DNA of 64,000 nt from MGBC131033 sp910585655. Lineage in GTDB: Bacteria; Bacillota; Clostridia; Lachnospirales; Lachnospiraceae. Shown one piece after another: positions 17,655 through 25,936 of the stretch; position 1 is the stretch's first letter, and each line of letters begins with the position of its first letter. The stretch spans positions 1 through 64,000 of the forward strand of contig CATBCG010000025.1 in the NCBI GenBank assembly GCA_949502025.1, in the 5' to 3' direction. The notes beneath the pieces were generated by a model. It was not told where the DNA came from and ran no database searches. It worked only from the letters and a program-made list of their open reading frames with translations. A program made the position numbers and the translations under genes.

Positions 17655-18650
17655 CTAGCGGTACGGTTCTAAATATCTCCGCTCTTCCCCAAAGCGTACT
17701 ATCCGATCCCGTCCCTCCTCTATTGTCCCTATAAGGGCGGCGGGAATTCCTTCCTGCCGTAGCTTCTTTACCAATGCTTCTCCCTGTCCGGTCACTATCA
17801 AAAATGCACCTCCGGAAGCAATCTGATAAGGATTTTGTTCCAAAAAATCAGTCAACTCGATCGTCTCCTGCCGAATCGGAATCTGATACAAAAAAATCTC
17901 CATCCCTTTGCCGACGCTTTCCCCTAACTGCCACAAAGCGTCTAGTATACCGCTCTCTCCGGCAGCATACATCGCAGTCGCGCCATATTCCAAAGCCAGC
18001 TTCTGTTCCATCCTTGGAAGTCTTTTTATCTCATACTGCTCTATTTTCCGGCAAAAATGCAGCGGGAAGCGTGCCATTGCCGCTTCCTGCCTCTCTTCAA
18101 TCAATCTTTGTGTTCCCTCTAAGCCAGCCCAACCAGTCATCACAATACTTTCTCCCGCCCATGCTGACGGCTGCAATGACCTTCCCCCATTATCGGGACG
18201 CTGACCATCCGGTACTGCCGACGGACAACAGCTTCTTCCAATCACTGTTACCTGTAATAACATCTCCTGTACCGTTGACAACACATAGGGTTCTATCTGC
18301 ATCAAATCCAGACCATAGCCAGCACATTCCTGCTCCAAGGCAGCTACTTTGCCGCGAAGTGTCGGTTCTGGTGTTCCCTCTGGTAGCAGCAGGGTAGCCG
18401 TAATCCCAATCGGCTCACAGGCAGCAGCCAATACCTGACGCAGCGCCGGTAGCAGCCCTGTTCTCTCCTCTATCTGTGCAGACAGCAGGCTATACTCCCC
18501 GCTGTCCGCCGTCAAAAGTCTGCCATAGCAGCAACCGCTTCTCATCGAAACAAGCTCTTCCCGTCTATGACGGATTTGCTTTAAAACAGAACGCTTCCAC
18601 ACAGCCTCCGGCAGCCTTCCTGGTGATAGTCCTTCGGTTTGTAATTCCAT
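17655..18650 (-). CDS. AIR-synthase-like (PurM/HypE fold) protein
   Basis: The 331-residue protein has features of the PurM/HypE superfamily: a central phrase ESIVMTGWAGLEGTQRLIEE, a C-terminal domain with PIRQETIELTDFLEQNPYQI and GGAFLIVTGQGEALVKKLRQ, ending in PAALIGTIEEGRDRIV. Hydrogenase maturation protein HypE and AIR synthase are named relatives, but no hydrogenase or purine genes are nearby, so the reaction is unknown. The N-terminal part is more diverged than usual and Cys-containing (SCCPSAVPDG). AAAGGATAGG precedes the start. The gene follows the VanW-type gene by 18 bases. Confidence 0.7.
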   Translation of the reverse strand: MELQTEGLSPGRLPEAVWKRSVLKQIRHRREELVSMRSGCCYGRLLTADSGEYSLLSAQIEERTGLLPALRQVLAAACEPIGITATLLLPEGTPEPTLRGKVAALEQECAGYGLDLMQIEPYVLSTVQEMLLQVTVIGRSCCPSAVPDGQRPDNGGRSLQPSAWAGESIVMTGWAGLEGTQRLIEERQEAAMARFPLHFCRKIEQYEIKRLPRMEQKLALEYGATAMYAAGESGILDALWQLGESVGKGMEIFLYQIPIRQETIELTDFLEQNPYQIASGGAFLIVTGQGEALVKKLRQEGIPAALIGTIEEGRDRIVRFGEERRYLEPYR

Positions 18651-18668
18651 AGACCTATCCTTTCCATC

Positions 18669-20405
18669 CTATTCTGTCCCAGAAGTAGTATCCTCTGTAC
18701 CTTCTTCATCCTCCGGAAGAGTTTCTTCCCCTTCTCCTGTGTTATCCTCTCCCTCCAGAGACTCTTCCTCAGGTGGAATTTCAATAGGAGGCTCCTCTTC
18801 TTCCGGCTTCTTTGTGTCTTCCTCCTCTTTGTCGTTGTTGTCTCCGCTGTTTGTCGTTTCGTTCTTGTCTTTATCTTTGTCCTTATCTTTATCCGTTTTG
18901 TCTTTATCCTTATCCGTTTTATCCTTGTCTTTATCTTTATCTTTGTCTTTGTCCTTATCTTTGTCCTTGTCCTTATCTTTGTCCTTGTCTTTATCTTTGT
19001 CCTTGTCTTTATCTTTATCCTTGTCTTCTTCCTCTTTCTCTTCTTCTTTGGTTCCCTTTGTTACATACCTTGGAGAAGCATTGTAATAACTGGAATTTAC
19101 CAGTTCCCGGCTTATCAGCTTGTCATTTTCATACGTCAGCTTGTAAAGCTCTGCAGAATATCCGACAAAGGCGCCTTGTGTCACCTGTTCATAGGAAGTT
19201 GGCTTAGTCGGATCTTCCTTCACGATATCTTCTCCTGGCTGTCTTACCGCCGTCGTCTTAGATTCAAATTCGACCCTGCGATTCTTTACATCACGGGTTT
19301 CACAGCCGTAAATATTAAAGGTAATCTTACCATTTCCGGCAATACCTTCTACATAAATCGGCAAATCCAGGTTATTGCGGAATTTAAGATCCTTATAATC
19401 TCCTGCAATCGCCGCATCTCTTGACAGAGGAACATAATTGACTGTCATCGAATGGTTCTTCCGCTCTACTACTTCTAATTCCGCATACAAAACCGCATTA
19501 TAAAGCGTCGTAGAAACCTGGCAGATTCCGCCGCCGATGCTGTCCACTACCTCGCCAGCCACATAAGCGCCGCCTAAACCATAGCCGTTTTCTATCGTGT
19601 ACGGACGCAGCTTCTCGTCTACAGACAGTACGTCACCCGGATAAAGGATACTGCCGTTGACCAGCCTGGCTCCGTTCTCTACATTTTGGGAACGACCTGC
19701 ATTGGCTGAATAATACTCCGTCGTATAGCTTCCTAAAATCGTATCAATCTTTTTTAAATCCTCCTCCGTATACTTCGGTCTGTCTTCTTCTACTGCCAGC
19801 TCCAAACGGATCGGATCCGTCTGATTCCACTGCTCAATAGCAGTCTGTATCTGACTGATGTTTTCCTCGACATTTACTTTACGCCCGTTTACATGAGGCG
19901 TTACAATAAACGTTCCGTTCTTGCGGGTAAGCTCTGCATTTTTCCCTTCTACACTGTATTTTTCCTGCAGGCTTTCTATATAAGTACGAATGGCAGCGTC
20001 ATCTACCGTAAATTTCATCTCGAACTGCATTGTTTCCTCTTCTACGTCCTTGATGTCCTTATAACGCTGGATCAGATTCCCGGTCTTACCCACTGCCGCT
20101 GCTTCTTGGATAAATGTATGACTGTCCGCCTGAAATCCCAGGCTGCCCAGGGTAGTCGTCTCTTCCTGCCCGTCAATCGAAAGAGAAACCGTCGTTTCCT
20201 TTAACCCGTCTACATATTCATTTAGGGTCTGTTCTGCTTCCTGCTCTGTCATACCGCCTAACGAAATCGAATTGACATATACTCCGTCGCAGATTGTCCC
20301 GTCCAGCGCACCGTTTAACGCATACACGGTAATCCCCAGACCACAGGTAAGCGCCGCTAAGCATACAATTACTCCCAGTAAAATCCTCATTCTTTTCCTT
20401 TTCAT
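18669..20405 (-). CDS. VanW family surface protein with Asp-Lys repeat tail
   Basis: The start at 20405 has AATGGAGGATATAC before it; the frame is open 34 codons further upstream without support. The 578-residue protein has a membrane anchor or signal (about 6-28), two peptidoglycan-binding-like repeats (PG_binding_4 type, with TEQEAEQTLNEYVDGL), the VanW core (NGARLVNGSILYPGDVLSV; GGGICQVSTTLYNAVLYA), a G5-like beta domain (VEFESKTTAVRQPGEDI) and then a run of about 25 Asp-Lys pairs and an acidic tail. Such proteins sit on the cell surface and bind or act on cell wall; VanW's exact role is unknown. The highly charged tail may be a spacer through the wall. Confidence 0.88.
   Translation of the reverse strand: MKRKRMRILLGVIVCLAALTCGLGITVYALNGALDGTICDGVYVNSISLGGMTEQEAEQTLNEYVDGLKETTVSLSIDGQEETTTLGSLGFQADSHTFIQEAAAVGKTGNLIQRYKDIKDVEEETMQFEMKFTVDDAAIRTYIESLQEKYSVEGKNAELTRKNGTFIVTPHVNGRKVNVEENISQIQTAIEQWNQTDPIRLELAVEEDRPKYTEEDLKKIDTILGSYTTEYYSANAGRSQNVENGARLVNGSILYPGDVLSVDEKLRPYTIENGYGLGGAYVAGEVVDSIGGGICQVSTTLYNAVLYAELEVVERKNHSMTVNYVPLSRDAAIAGDYKDLKFRNNLDLPIYVEGIAGNGKITFNIYGCETRDVKNRRVEFESKTTAVRQPGEDIVKEDPTKPTSYEQVTQGAFVGYSAELYKLTYENDKLISRELVNSSYYNASPRYVTKGTKEEEKEEEDKDKDKDKDKDKDKDKDKDKDKDKDKDKDKDKDKDKTDKDKDKTDKDKDKDKDKNETTNSGDNNDKEEEDTKKPEEEEPPIEIPPEEESLEGEDNTGEGEETLPEDEEGTEDTTSGTE
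18864..19026 (-). repeat. Hexanucleotide repeat tract encoding (Asp-Lys)n
   Basis: A period-6 array of about 160 bases, made of interspersed GACAAG and GATAAA type units as read on the coding strand, encodes the Asp-Lys run of the VanW protein. It is broken twice by a Thr codon. Slippage would change the length in steps of two residues without a frameshift. Confidence 0.9.
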
Positions 20406-20507
20406 GTATATCCTCCATTCCGTCTCTTTTCCCGAACCGCCCTTCTGCTTCTGCAAAACGACCGACAAACATCGTCTGCCAATCCGGGTATTGCTATAAA
20501 ACTTCAT

Positions 20508-20536
20508 TTGACATTTTGCCGTTTCCTGTATATGCT
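20508..20536 (+). promoter_or_regulatory. Sigma-A type promoter
   Basis: TTGACA at 20508-20513 and TATGCT at 20531-20536 are separated by 17 bases. It points towards the gene at 20728 and would give a leader of about 185 bases that runs antisense to the 34-codon frame at 20590-20694. Confidence 0.6.
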
Positions 20537-20589
20537 ATAGAAGGCGGCAAAACAAATTATGGTTATCTATATAATCAACAACCAGATTA

Positions 20590-20694
20590 TCAGCTTATTG
20601 CCCCCAAAACAATCGGGAGTATCATCGCTGCAATCAAAATAATGATGATTGCTGTTGATATCTTCTTTTGTGTTTTTTTGCTGTTCCAATTCAT
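20590..20694 (-). CDS. 34-residue single-span membrane peptide
   Basis: ATG at 20694 is preceded by GGAAAGGA with good spacing. The peptide opens with a basic head (MNWNSKKTQKK), then one hydrophobic helix to its end (STAIIIILIAAMILPIVLG). Small peptides of this shape, with a Lys-rich head and one helix, are common in Lachnospiraceae genomes and unnamed. The gene is followed by the VanW-type gene on the same strand. A strong promoter on the other strand (20508-20536) reads through it, which argues for caution. The start of the divergent gene is only 33 bases away. Confidence 0.5.
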   Translation of the reverse strand: MNWNSKKTQKKISTAIIIILIAAMILPIVLGAIS

Positions 20695-20727
20695 ACTTTA
20701 CATTCCTTTCCGAAAGGTTGTGTTACT

Positions 20728-21366
20728 ATGCCTCTGATTTTTTTACTGACAGTGATTTTAATTCTCTGGATACGCCATGCCGGGAAGCAGGCTGACAGGC
20801 AATCCGGCGAATCCTCCACCGAGTTTTGGCAACGGGAGCAGGATGCTAATTTCACCCGCCGCGCGGATATCAGTACCCTTCCTTATATCAAAATCCCGGA
20901 ACCGCTGCTCTCCCTCCCTGCCACCGCATTCCAGATGCTTCCGGCGGGATCTCCGGAGCATGAGGAGCTTACCTCCCTGCAGGAGCAGCTACACGAACTG
21001 TCAGAAGCTTCTATTTTGAACCTCACAGGTATCTCCAATACAGAATTAAAGCTTCGTTATGGCTTTGCCAATTTGGATACCCTCGTTCAATGTGATGAAA
21101 ATTTCACCAGGCTTTGCCAGACGCTAAACCGTATCGGTCGTCTTTTCAAGGATTTTCAATTAGAGCAGGAAGCTATCCAAATCCTTTCTTATGCCGTCGA
21201 ATGTGGAAGCGACATCCAGGAAACCTATCTGCTGCTGGCTGAGCTGTACCAAAAGTCCGGAAACGAAGAAGCAATCTCTGAGCTGTTGGAATCTGTCAGC
21301 CACTTTGACGGTCTGCGACGCTCTATCCTTGAGAACGCCCTGCTGGCCTACCGTAATCCCGAATAA
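20728..21366 (+). CDS. Membrane-anchored protein with TPR-like helical repeats
   Basis: The start at 20728 has GAAAGG nearby and begins at once with a membrane helix (PLIFLLTVILILWI). The 212-residue protein then has a helical region with the phrase NTELKLRYGFANLDTLVQC and C-terminal repeats that look like TPR units (QETYLLLAELYQKSGNEEAI). It probably faces the cytosol and holds a partner protein. I do not recognise a named family. The last 44 bases overlap the 3' end of the convergent exonuclease gene, an unusually long overlap. Confidence 0.7.
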   Translation: MPLIFLLTVILILWIRHAGKQADRQSGESSTEFWQREQDANFTRRADISTLPYIKIPEPLLSLPATAFQMLPAGSPEHEELTSLQEQLHELSEASILNLTGISNTELKLRYGFANLDTLVQCDENFTRLCQTLNRIGRLFKDFQLEQEAIQILSYAVECGSDIQETYLLLAELYQKSGNEEAISELLESVSHFDGLRRSILENALLAYRNPE

Positions 21367-22060
21367 TCTGATCGATGATCCGGGAAGCCTCACTTTTTGT
21401 TATATCTCCTTTGGATAACCTTTCAAAAGGGATACCCAGAGAAGACATATCACACTCTATTCTATGATATTTTATCAGATCATTCAAGTAGTTTTTTTGA
21501 GAAGTTGTCATAGGCTCTGTTTTCTTTACCTGATAATAAAGCGGAGCCTCCTTTGCTTCTCCAAACTGTTTTCGCATATGCTCATAAAGCAGCGCTGCGG
21601 AACGGGCGTCCTCTAGCGCCCGATGGGCTGTTTTATTGTCAATCTGGTAATATGTACAAAGCGCTTCTAACGTCCGGCTTGGCAAATCCTTTAAGTATTT
21701 TTTGGCAATCGCCAACGTATCAATTCCCTTTCGCTCATAACTTTGCTTTTTTCTGCTGCAAGCTGTTTTGATAAAACTATAATCAAAGGGCAGATTGTGT
21801 CCTAGTAAAACGCTGTCTTTCGTATACTCCAAAAAAGCGTTTACCGCTTCCTCCTCTCCGGGCGCGTCCGCTAACATTTCATCTCGAATTCCGGTCAGCT
21901 CTATGATTCGTTCCGGCAGGCTTCTCCCCGGATGAATCAACGTTGTAAAGCTGTCTACTTCCTTCCCGTCCCGGAAACGCACTGCCGCTAACTCAATCAT
22001 TCGTTCCTTAGCCGGGCTTAAACCGGTCGTCTCTACATCTATTGCCACATACTCTCTCAT
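21323..22060 (-). CDS. DnaQ-like 3'-5' exonuclease (DEDDh)
   Basis: The N-terminal 170 residues are an exonuclease of the DNA polymerase III epsilon type with Exo I AIDVETTGL, Exo II LLGHNLPFDYSF and Exo III TAHRALEDARSAA, carrying the DEDDh acidic residues and His. The C-terminal 75 residues (TTSQKNYLNDLIKYHRIE, then SLGIPFERLSKGDITKSEAS) form a small extra domain found on such proteins in Clostridia. It may trim DNA or RNA ends in repair. It ends inside the convergent gene at 20728-21366 and lies ten bases after nth. Confidence 0.88.
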   Translation of the reverse strand: MREYVAIDVETTGLSPAKERMIELAAVRFRDGKEVDSFTTLIHPGRSLPERIIELTGIRDEMLADAPGEEEAVNAFLEYTKDSVLLGHNLPFDYSFIKTACSRKKQSYERKGIDTLAIAKKYLKDLPSRTLEALCTYYQIDNKTAHRALEDARSAALLYEHMRKQFGEAKEAPLYYQVKKTEPMTTSQKNYLNDLIKYHRIECDMSSLGIPFERLSKGDITKSEASRIIDQIIRDYGRPAGRSQG

Positions 22061-22070
22061 CGTATTCTAT

Positions 22071-22763
22071 TCACGCCTCCGCTTTTTTCTTGGTAAAGCG
22101 CGCTGCCCTTCGCTCTCTTGCCTGATAATCCTTACACAGCTCCTTTAAAAAACATTCTTTGCATTGGGGGCTGCGTGCCGTACAGATTGTCCTTCCCAAC
22201 CGGATAATATGGATATTCCATAAAATCCAAAAATCCTCCGGCAATACCTTCATCAGTTCATATTCTACCTTTACCGGATCGGTCTCGTTCGTCAAGCCTA
22301 ATTTCTTTGATATTCGCTTTACATGAGTATCCACTACAATACTGGGCTGATGGAAAATATTCCCCCGAATAACGTTTGCCGTCTTGCGCCCTACCCCTGC
22401 CAGCTTTGTCAGAGATTCCAAATCAGAAGGCACCTCGCCTTGATGCTCCTCAACCAAAGCCTTCGTACAGGCGATGATATTTTTCGCCTTATTATGGTAA
22501 AAGCCCGTTGAATGGATATCCTTTTCCAGCTCCTTTAAATCCGCTGCGGCAAAGCTCTCTAAATCCGGATATTTCACAAACAGATCTTTTGTTACGATAT
22601 TTACCCTTGCATCGGTACATTGGGCGCTTAATATCGTTGCAATCAAAAGCTGCCAGGCGTTCTTATGTGTCAAATAACAGGTATACTCCGTCCCATATTC
22701 CCGCTTCAAACACTCTAAGATCTGGTCGATCCGCTCCCGTTCCTTCTTCGTCATTCGTTTCAT
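22071..22763 (-). CDS. nth: Endonuclease III (DNA glycosylase/AP lyase)
   Basis: The enzyme removes oxidised pyrimidines and cleaves at abasic sites. The helix-hairpin-helix LAGVGRKTANVI contains the catalytic Lys, and VVDTHVKRI the catalytic Asp. The four-cysteine iron-sulfur loop CTARSPQCKECFLKELC is complete. GAGGAGGG just before the ATG at 22763 fixes the start, 13 codons inside the longest frame. The DnaQ-like gene follows after ten bases, so the two are a repair pair. Confidence 0.95.
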   Translation of the reverse strand: MKRMTKKERERIDQILECLKREYGTEYTCYLTHKNAWQLLIATILSAQCTDARVNIVTKDLFVKYPDLESFAAADLKELEKDIHSTGFYHNKAKNIIACTKALVEEHQGEVPSDLESLTKLAGVGRKTANVIRGNIFHQPSIVVDTHVKRISKKLGLTNETDPVKVEYELMKVLPEDFWILWNIHIIRLGRTICTARSPQCKECFLKELCKDYQARERRAARFTKKKAEA

Positions 22764-22944
22764 GACGCCCTCCTCTATTCGTGGTACTTTTCCTTGTATC
22801 ATACCATAGCTTTGAATACTCTTTTGCTGCGCTCTTCGATTTCAATATTATACCATGTTCTTTCAGTAGTTTCAATACTTTTTCGCAAAAATCAGAACAC
22901 AGGTTCTTTTATTTCCTATTCAGATGATCATAACAAAGGAATGA

Positions 22945-23166
22945 AAATCCAGCGCGCACATCATTTTACAGGCACTAACAAGAGAACTAAAAAAAGAACA
23001 TCTTTTTGATTTACTCAATTATGCTAAAAGCTTAAAGGAAAAATCAGATCGTGACCTGATGGATTCTGTATTAGAAGCCAGTATGCAGGCTAACGAACAG
23101 GCAGTAAGAAAATGGAGAGGTGATGATATTATGTGCCAAGCATTATTGAACATCATGGAACCATGA
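22945..23166 (+). pseudogene. C-terminal gene remnant, start lost
   Basis: An open frame without a start codon reads as a helical, charged protein end (ELKKEHLFDLLNYAKSLKE, then LMDSVLEASMQANEQAVRKW and MCQALLNIMEP). It resembles the C-terminal region of Rpn/PD-(D/E)XK transposase-like proteins of Lachnospiraceae, but this is a weak recognition. It lies next to the tRNA cluster, a usual place for inserted DNA to be lost and left in part. Confidence 0.45.
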
Positions 23167-23187
23167 GTATGAGGGGCGCAGGGATCG

Positions 23188-23221
23188 AAAAAATCCAGAA
23201 TGAAATATCCTGGATTTTTTT
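23188..23221 (-). terminator. Terminator of the tRNA cluster
   Basis: An 11-bp stem (AAAAAATCCAG with CTGGATTTTTT) and an 11-base loop lie directly after the last tRNA on the minus strand. The hairpin is symmetric enough to act on both strands, so it may also end the gene remnant on the plus strand. Confidence 0.8.
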
Positions 23222-23222
23222 A

Positions 23223-23294
23223 AGCACGAGACGGGATTCGAACCCGCGACCCTCGCCTTGGCAAGGCGATACTCCACCACTGAGCCACTCGTGC
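23223..23294 (-). tRNA. tRNA-Gly(GCC)
   Basis: The 72-base cloverleaf has the acceptor pair GCACGAG/CTCGTGC, the T-arm GGGTTCGAATCCC and the anticodon loop TTGCCAA with anticodon GCC. No CCA is encoded. It is last of three tRNAs on one transcript. Confidence 0.95.
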
Positions 23295-23357
23295 ATACAA
23301 AATAATAATTTTTCTTTAAGCAGAGCATTCACCAAAGAACGGCTATGCTGTCTGCAA

Positions 23358-23428
23358 AGCGGGTGATGGGAATCGAACCCACGTATCTAGCTTGGAAGGC
23401 TAGTGTTCTACCATTGAACTACACCCGC
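23358..23428 (-). tRNA. tRNA-Gly(UCC)
   Basis: The 71-base cloverleaf has acceptor GCGGGTG/CACCCGC, T-arm GGGTTCGATTCCC and anticodon loop CTTCCAA with anticodon TCC. No CCA is encoded. It is the middle tRNA of the cluster and, with the GCC isoacceptor, covers the four glycine codons by wobble. Confidence 0.95.
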
Positions 23429-23432
23429 AAAA

Positions 23433-23505
<73 letters not shown>

Positions 23506-23549
23506 GTTCCTTTATGGCTTATACAGCATTTATCGTGTGCTGCATAGAT

Positions 23550-23578
23550 ATTCTACTGGATGAAAAAGGATTTGTCAA
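23550..23578 (-). promoter_or_regulatory. Promoter of the tRNA cluster
   Basis: On the minus strand TTGACA (23578-23573) and TAGAAT (23555-23550) are separated by exactly 17 bases, a near-consensus sigma-A promoter about 45 bases before tRNA-Phe. Confidence 0.8.
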
Positions 23579-23603
23579 CTACTTTTTTTAAAATCCTTAT
23601 TTA

Positions 23604-24536
23604 TCATACAAAACTCGCCACACAATACACCGCATAAATGATCAGCAAAACCGCTCCCTGTACGCGATATGCCCGTTTCTTCCATAAAATCGGCAAAAAC
23701 AAAATCGCCATTACCAAAATACTAAGAGGCATGTCCACCCGTATCGTTTGACTTTCCAATGGTATCCCGGCCACGGCAGAAGGAATTCCCATCACCAACA
23801 GAAGATTTAAGATATTTGCTCCCAGTACATTCCCTAAGCCAACATTACCATATCCCTTTAAAAGAGACATCACGGACGTCATCAGTTCCGGTAGGGAAGT
23901 TCCAAGTGCAATAAAAGTAACGGCAATCACCCGTTCTGGCACTCCCAACGCCTCTGCAATCAAAATACCGTTATCTACCAACAGTTTCGCTCCTACATAA
24001 AGCAGCGCCGCGCAAACCGCCAAAACAACAAATTGCTTTATCAGCGAGATTTCTCCTTTTTCCTCTTGCTGCTCTTCCTCCTCATTTCCTGAAAAGCAGA
24101 CATTTAAAAACGCATAGGCGCAAAAAGCTAAAATCAATATCGCTCCCATTAGCTGGTTTAGGGTTCCTGATGTATAACCGACGATCCATACAAGAGTACT
24201 TGCAACAAAGAAAAATACTGACCGCCAGGCAAGAGAACTTCTTTCTATTTTTTCTACAGGACGGATAAACTGCACCAGACCTGCAATCAAAGTCGTATTG
24301 CAGATAATAGAGCCAAACGCATTTCCGGCGCTAATAGAGGCAGATCCGTTAAAAACAGCAGTCGTTGAAACCAAAATCTCTGGCAGTGTCGTCCCTAAAC
24401 TGACAATAGTCGCTCCTACTACAATTTGCGGGATTCCCAGCTTTTTTGCGATAGCTACCGCAGCGTCCACCAGACGATCCCCTCCCACACAAATCAAAAC
24501 CAAACCTAATACAAACAATAAGAACGTTATCCACAT
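23604..24536 (-). CDS. Calcium/sodium antiporter, CaCA family (YrbG-like)
   Basis: The 310-residue membrane protein has the two inverted alpha repeats of the CaCA superfamily: VVGATIVSLGTTLPEILVS in the first half and IAVTFIALGTSLPELMTSV in the second, each with the ion-binding Glu. An acidic cytoplasmic loop (GNEEEEQQEEKGE) separates the five-helix halves. It exchanges cations such as Ca2+ against Na+ or H+. GAAGGAG before the ATG at 24536 fixes the start. The tRNA promoter lies just after its end. Confidence 0.92.
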   Translation of the reverse strand: MWITFLLFVLGLVLICVGGDRLVDAAVAIAKKLGIPQIVVGATIVSLGTTLPEILVSTTAVFNGSASISAGNAFGSIICNTTLIAGLVQFIRPVEKIERSSLAWRSVFFFVASTLVWIVGYTSGTLNQLMGAILILAFCAYAFLNVCFSGNEEEEQQEEKGEISLIKQFVVLAVCAALLYVGAKLLVDNGILIAEALGVPERVIAVTFIALGTSLPELMTSVMSLLKGYGNVGLGNVLGANILNLLLVMGIPSAVAGIPLESQTIRVDMPLSILVMAILFLPILWKKRAYRVQGAVLLIIYAVYCVASFV

Positions 24537-24599
24537 AACTACTGCTCCTTCGTATTTTCCGTTTTCACACGCCTTGGCATACTTAAAATAATATGACAC

Positions 24600-25010
24600 A
24601 TTATATCATGCTCTTCCTCTGTTTGTCTATCTTACATTTTTCCGTCCTTTTTAAAAAAATATTACTTACCCAAAACTTTTATGATTTTTAGACAGTAAAA
24701 CGGACAGCTTGGGGAGCTGTCCGTTTTGGAGAAGGTATTTTTGTTACTTATGGGGTGTAGCAAAAACTATATAATGTATTGGGGTTTACGAGTGTTATTA
24801 TAGCAGGGGAATCCAAATAAGTGTGAACAAACTTTTATTAATTTGAACTTATTTTTTGTAGCATTTACCAGTTTACATTTCCAATTTTTAGGAATTATCT
24901 GTTCATTTTCTATAAAACATAGGGTAAACGGCTATTTTTTGTAATTATATGTAAATTACATTCTTCTACTATGATACAAATTACCGATTCTATATACGCC
25001 TTATTTTATA
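24600..25010. other. AT-rich intergenic stretch, mostly without recognisable content
   Basis: About 410 bases separate the antiporter gene from the export operon. The only clear element is the hairpin at 24697-24727. The stretch from 24740 to 25000 is AT-rich with no open frame of note, no tRNA and no repeat that I can see. Confidence 0.6.
24697..24727 (-). terminator. Strong hairpin, probable terminator of the export operon
   Basis: A 13-bp perfect stem (AAAACGGACAGCT with AGCTGTCCGTTTT) and a 5-base loop. Read on the minus strand the stem ends in TTTT, so it can stop transcription coming from the export operon, though about 280 bases after its last stop codon. Confidence 0.6.
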
Positions 25011-25919
25011 TCATAGTTCGTTTTCTCTTCCTGCCCCTTCTGCCCCGCTGATCACAATTCTCCCATTTTCAACCTCCAGCTTTACTTTATTTCCCTCCAA
25101 GCCTATTTCCTCTAATAATTCCCGTGGAATCTGCAGCCTGCCTGCCCGATCCAACACCGCATATTCTTCCTGGGTTTCTTCCTCGGCAAAACCATGAATA
25201 TCCGAAAGCCTTTCCAAATAACTTGCCTTCATGATCCGCTCACTACTGGTTTTGCCGTCGCGAATAGCAACGACACGATTGACTTTCTTAGCCAAGTTTT
25301 TGTCATGCGTAACAATCACAACCGTTAAGCCCAGTTCTTCATTCAGCTTTCGGAACACATCTAAAATATATTCCGAAGTACGGACGTCTACGGAACCCGT
25401 CGGTTCATCAGCCAGCAGTAGCTTGGGACGGTTCGCCAAGGCGATGGCAATAGCAATCCTTTGCTGCTCGCCCCCGGAAAGCTGGTTTAAGCGACTGTTT
25501 TTCCGATGCGACATTCCTACTAATTCCAGCAGCTCCAATGCACGCTCCTTTTTTCCCTTCGGATCGGCAAACAACATCGGCATTTCCACATTTTCCAGTG
25601 CTGACAGGTAAGGAAGGAGATTCCGCCCATTGTTCTGCCAGACAAAGCCTACGGTATTCCGCTTGTATTCCACCAGTTCCTTTTCATTTAACTTAAATAA
25701 ATCCTTTCCGTCTACAAACAGACGTCCGGCAGAAGGACGATCCAGTCCCCCTATCATATTTAAAAAAGTAGATTTGCCGCTGCCGCTGTTTCCGATGATC
25801 GCCATCAGCTCTCCCTCGGCTACTGTTAGCTCCAGACCCTGCAAAGCCAAGACCTCGATATCCTTTGTCTTGTAAATCTTTACCAGATTATCACATTCTA
25901 TCATATTTTTCTCAGACAT
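25011..25919 (-). CDS. ABC transporter ATPase with C-terminal AbrB/SpoVT-like domain
   Basis: Residues 1-225 form a MacB/LolD-type ATPase with Walker A GNSGSGKST, signature LSGGEQQRIAIA, Walker B LLLADEPTGSVD and the switch His in IVTHD. The Q-loop has an insertion-like FVWQNNGRNLLPYLSA. The C-terminal part (about 250-290) has AVLDRAGRLQIPRELLEEIG and KVKLEVENGRIVIS, the swapped-hairpin pattern of AbrB/SpoVT/MazE domains, which is unusual on an ABC ATPase. It could bind DNA near its own operon or mediate dimerisation. It is last in the export operon, separated from the other ATPase gene by 124 bases rich in inverted repeats. Confidence 0.88.
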   Translation of the reverse strand: MSEKNMIECDNLVKIYKTKDIEVLALQGLELTVAEGELMAIIGNSGSGKSTFLNMIGGLDRPSAGRLFVDGKDLFKLNEKELVEYKRNTVGFVWQNNGRNLLPYLSALENVEMPMLFADPKGKKERALELLELVGMSHRKNSRLNQLSGGEQQRIAIAIALANRPKLLLADEPTGSVDVRTSEYILDVFRKLNEELGLTVVIVTHDKNLAKKVNRVVAIRDGKTSSERIMKASYLERLSDIHGFAEEETQEEYAVLDRAGRLQIPRELLEEIGLEGNKVKLEVENGRIVISGAEGAGRENEL

Positions 25920-25936
25920 AATTTTTTCCTTATTTT

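Noticed and set aside
17655..18650. HypE hydrogenase maturation protein
   Set aside because: The fold similarity is seen, but the C-terminal Cys tail of HypE is missing and no hydrogenase genes are near, so only the superfamily is called.
18864..19026. Possible CRISPR array or tandem non-coding repeat
   Set aside because: The six-base period lies in frame within the VanW gene and encodes Asp-Lys; there are no spacers.
18739..19207. Long plus-strand open frames rich in Ser/Leu or Cys/Leu/Tyr opposite the VanW gene
   Set aside because: They are the reverse reading of the Asp-Lys repeat tract, with no ribosome site or natural composition.
20516..20737. 73-codon plus-strand frame between the VanW and TPR-like genes
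   Set aside because: No ribosome site, no protein-like sequence, and it is explained by the 34-residue gene on the other strand plus the leader of the next gene.
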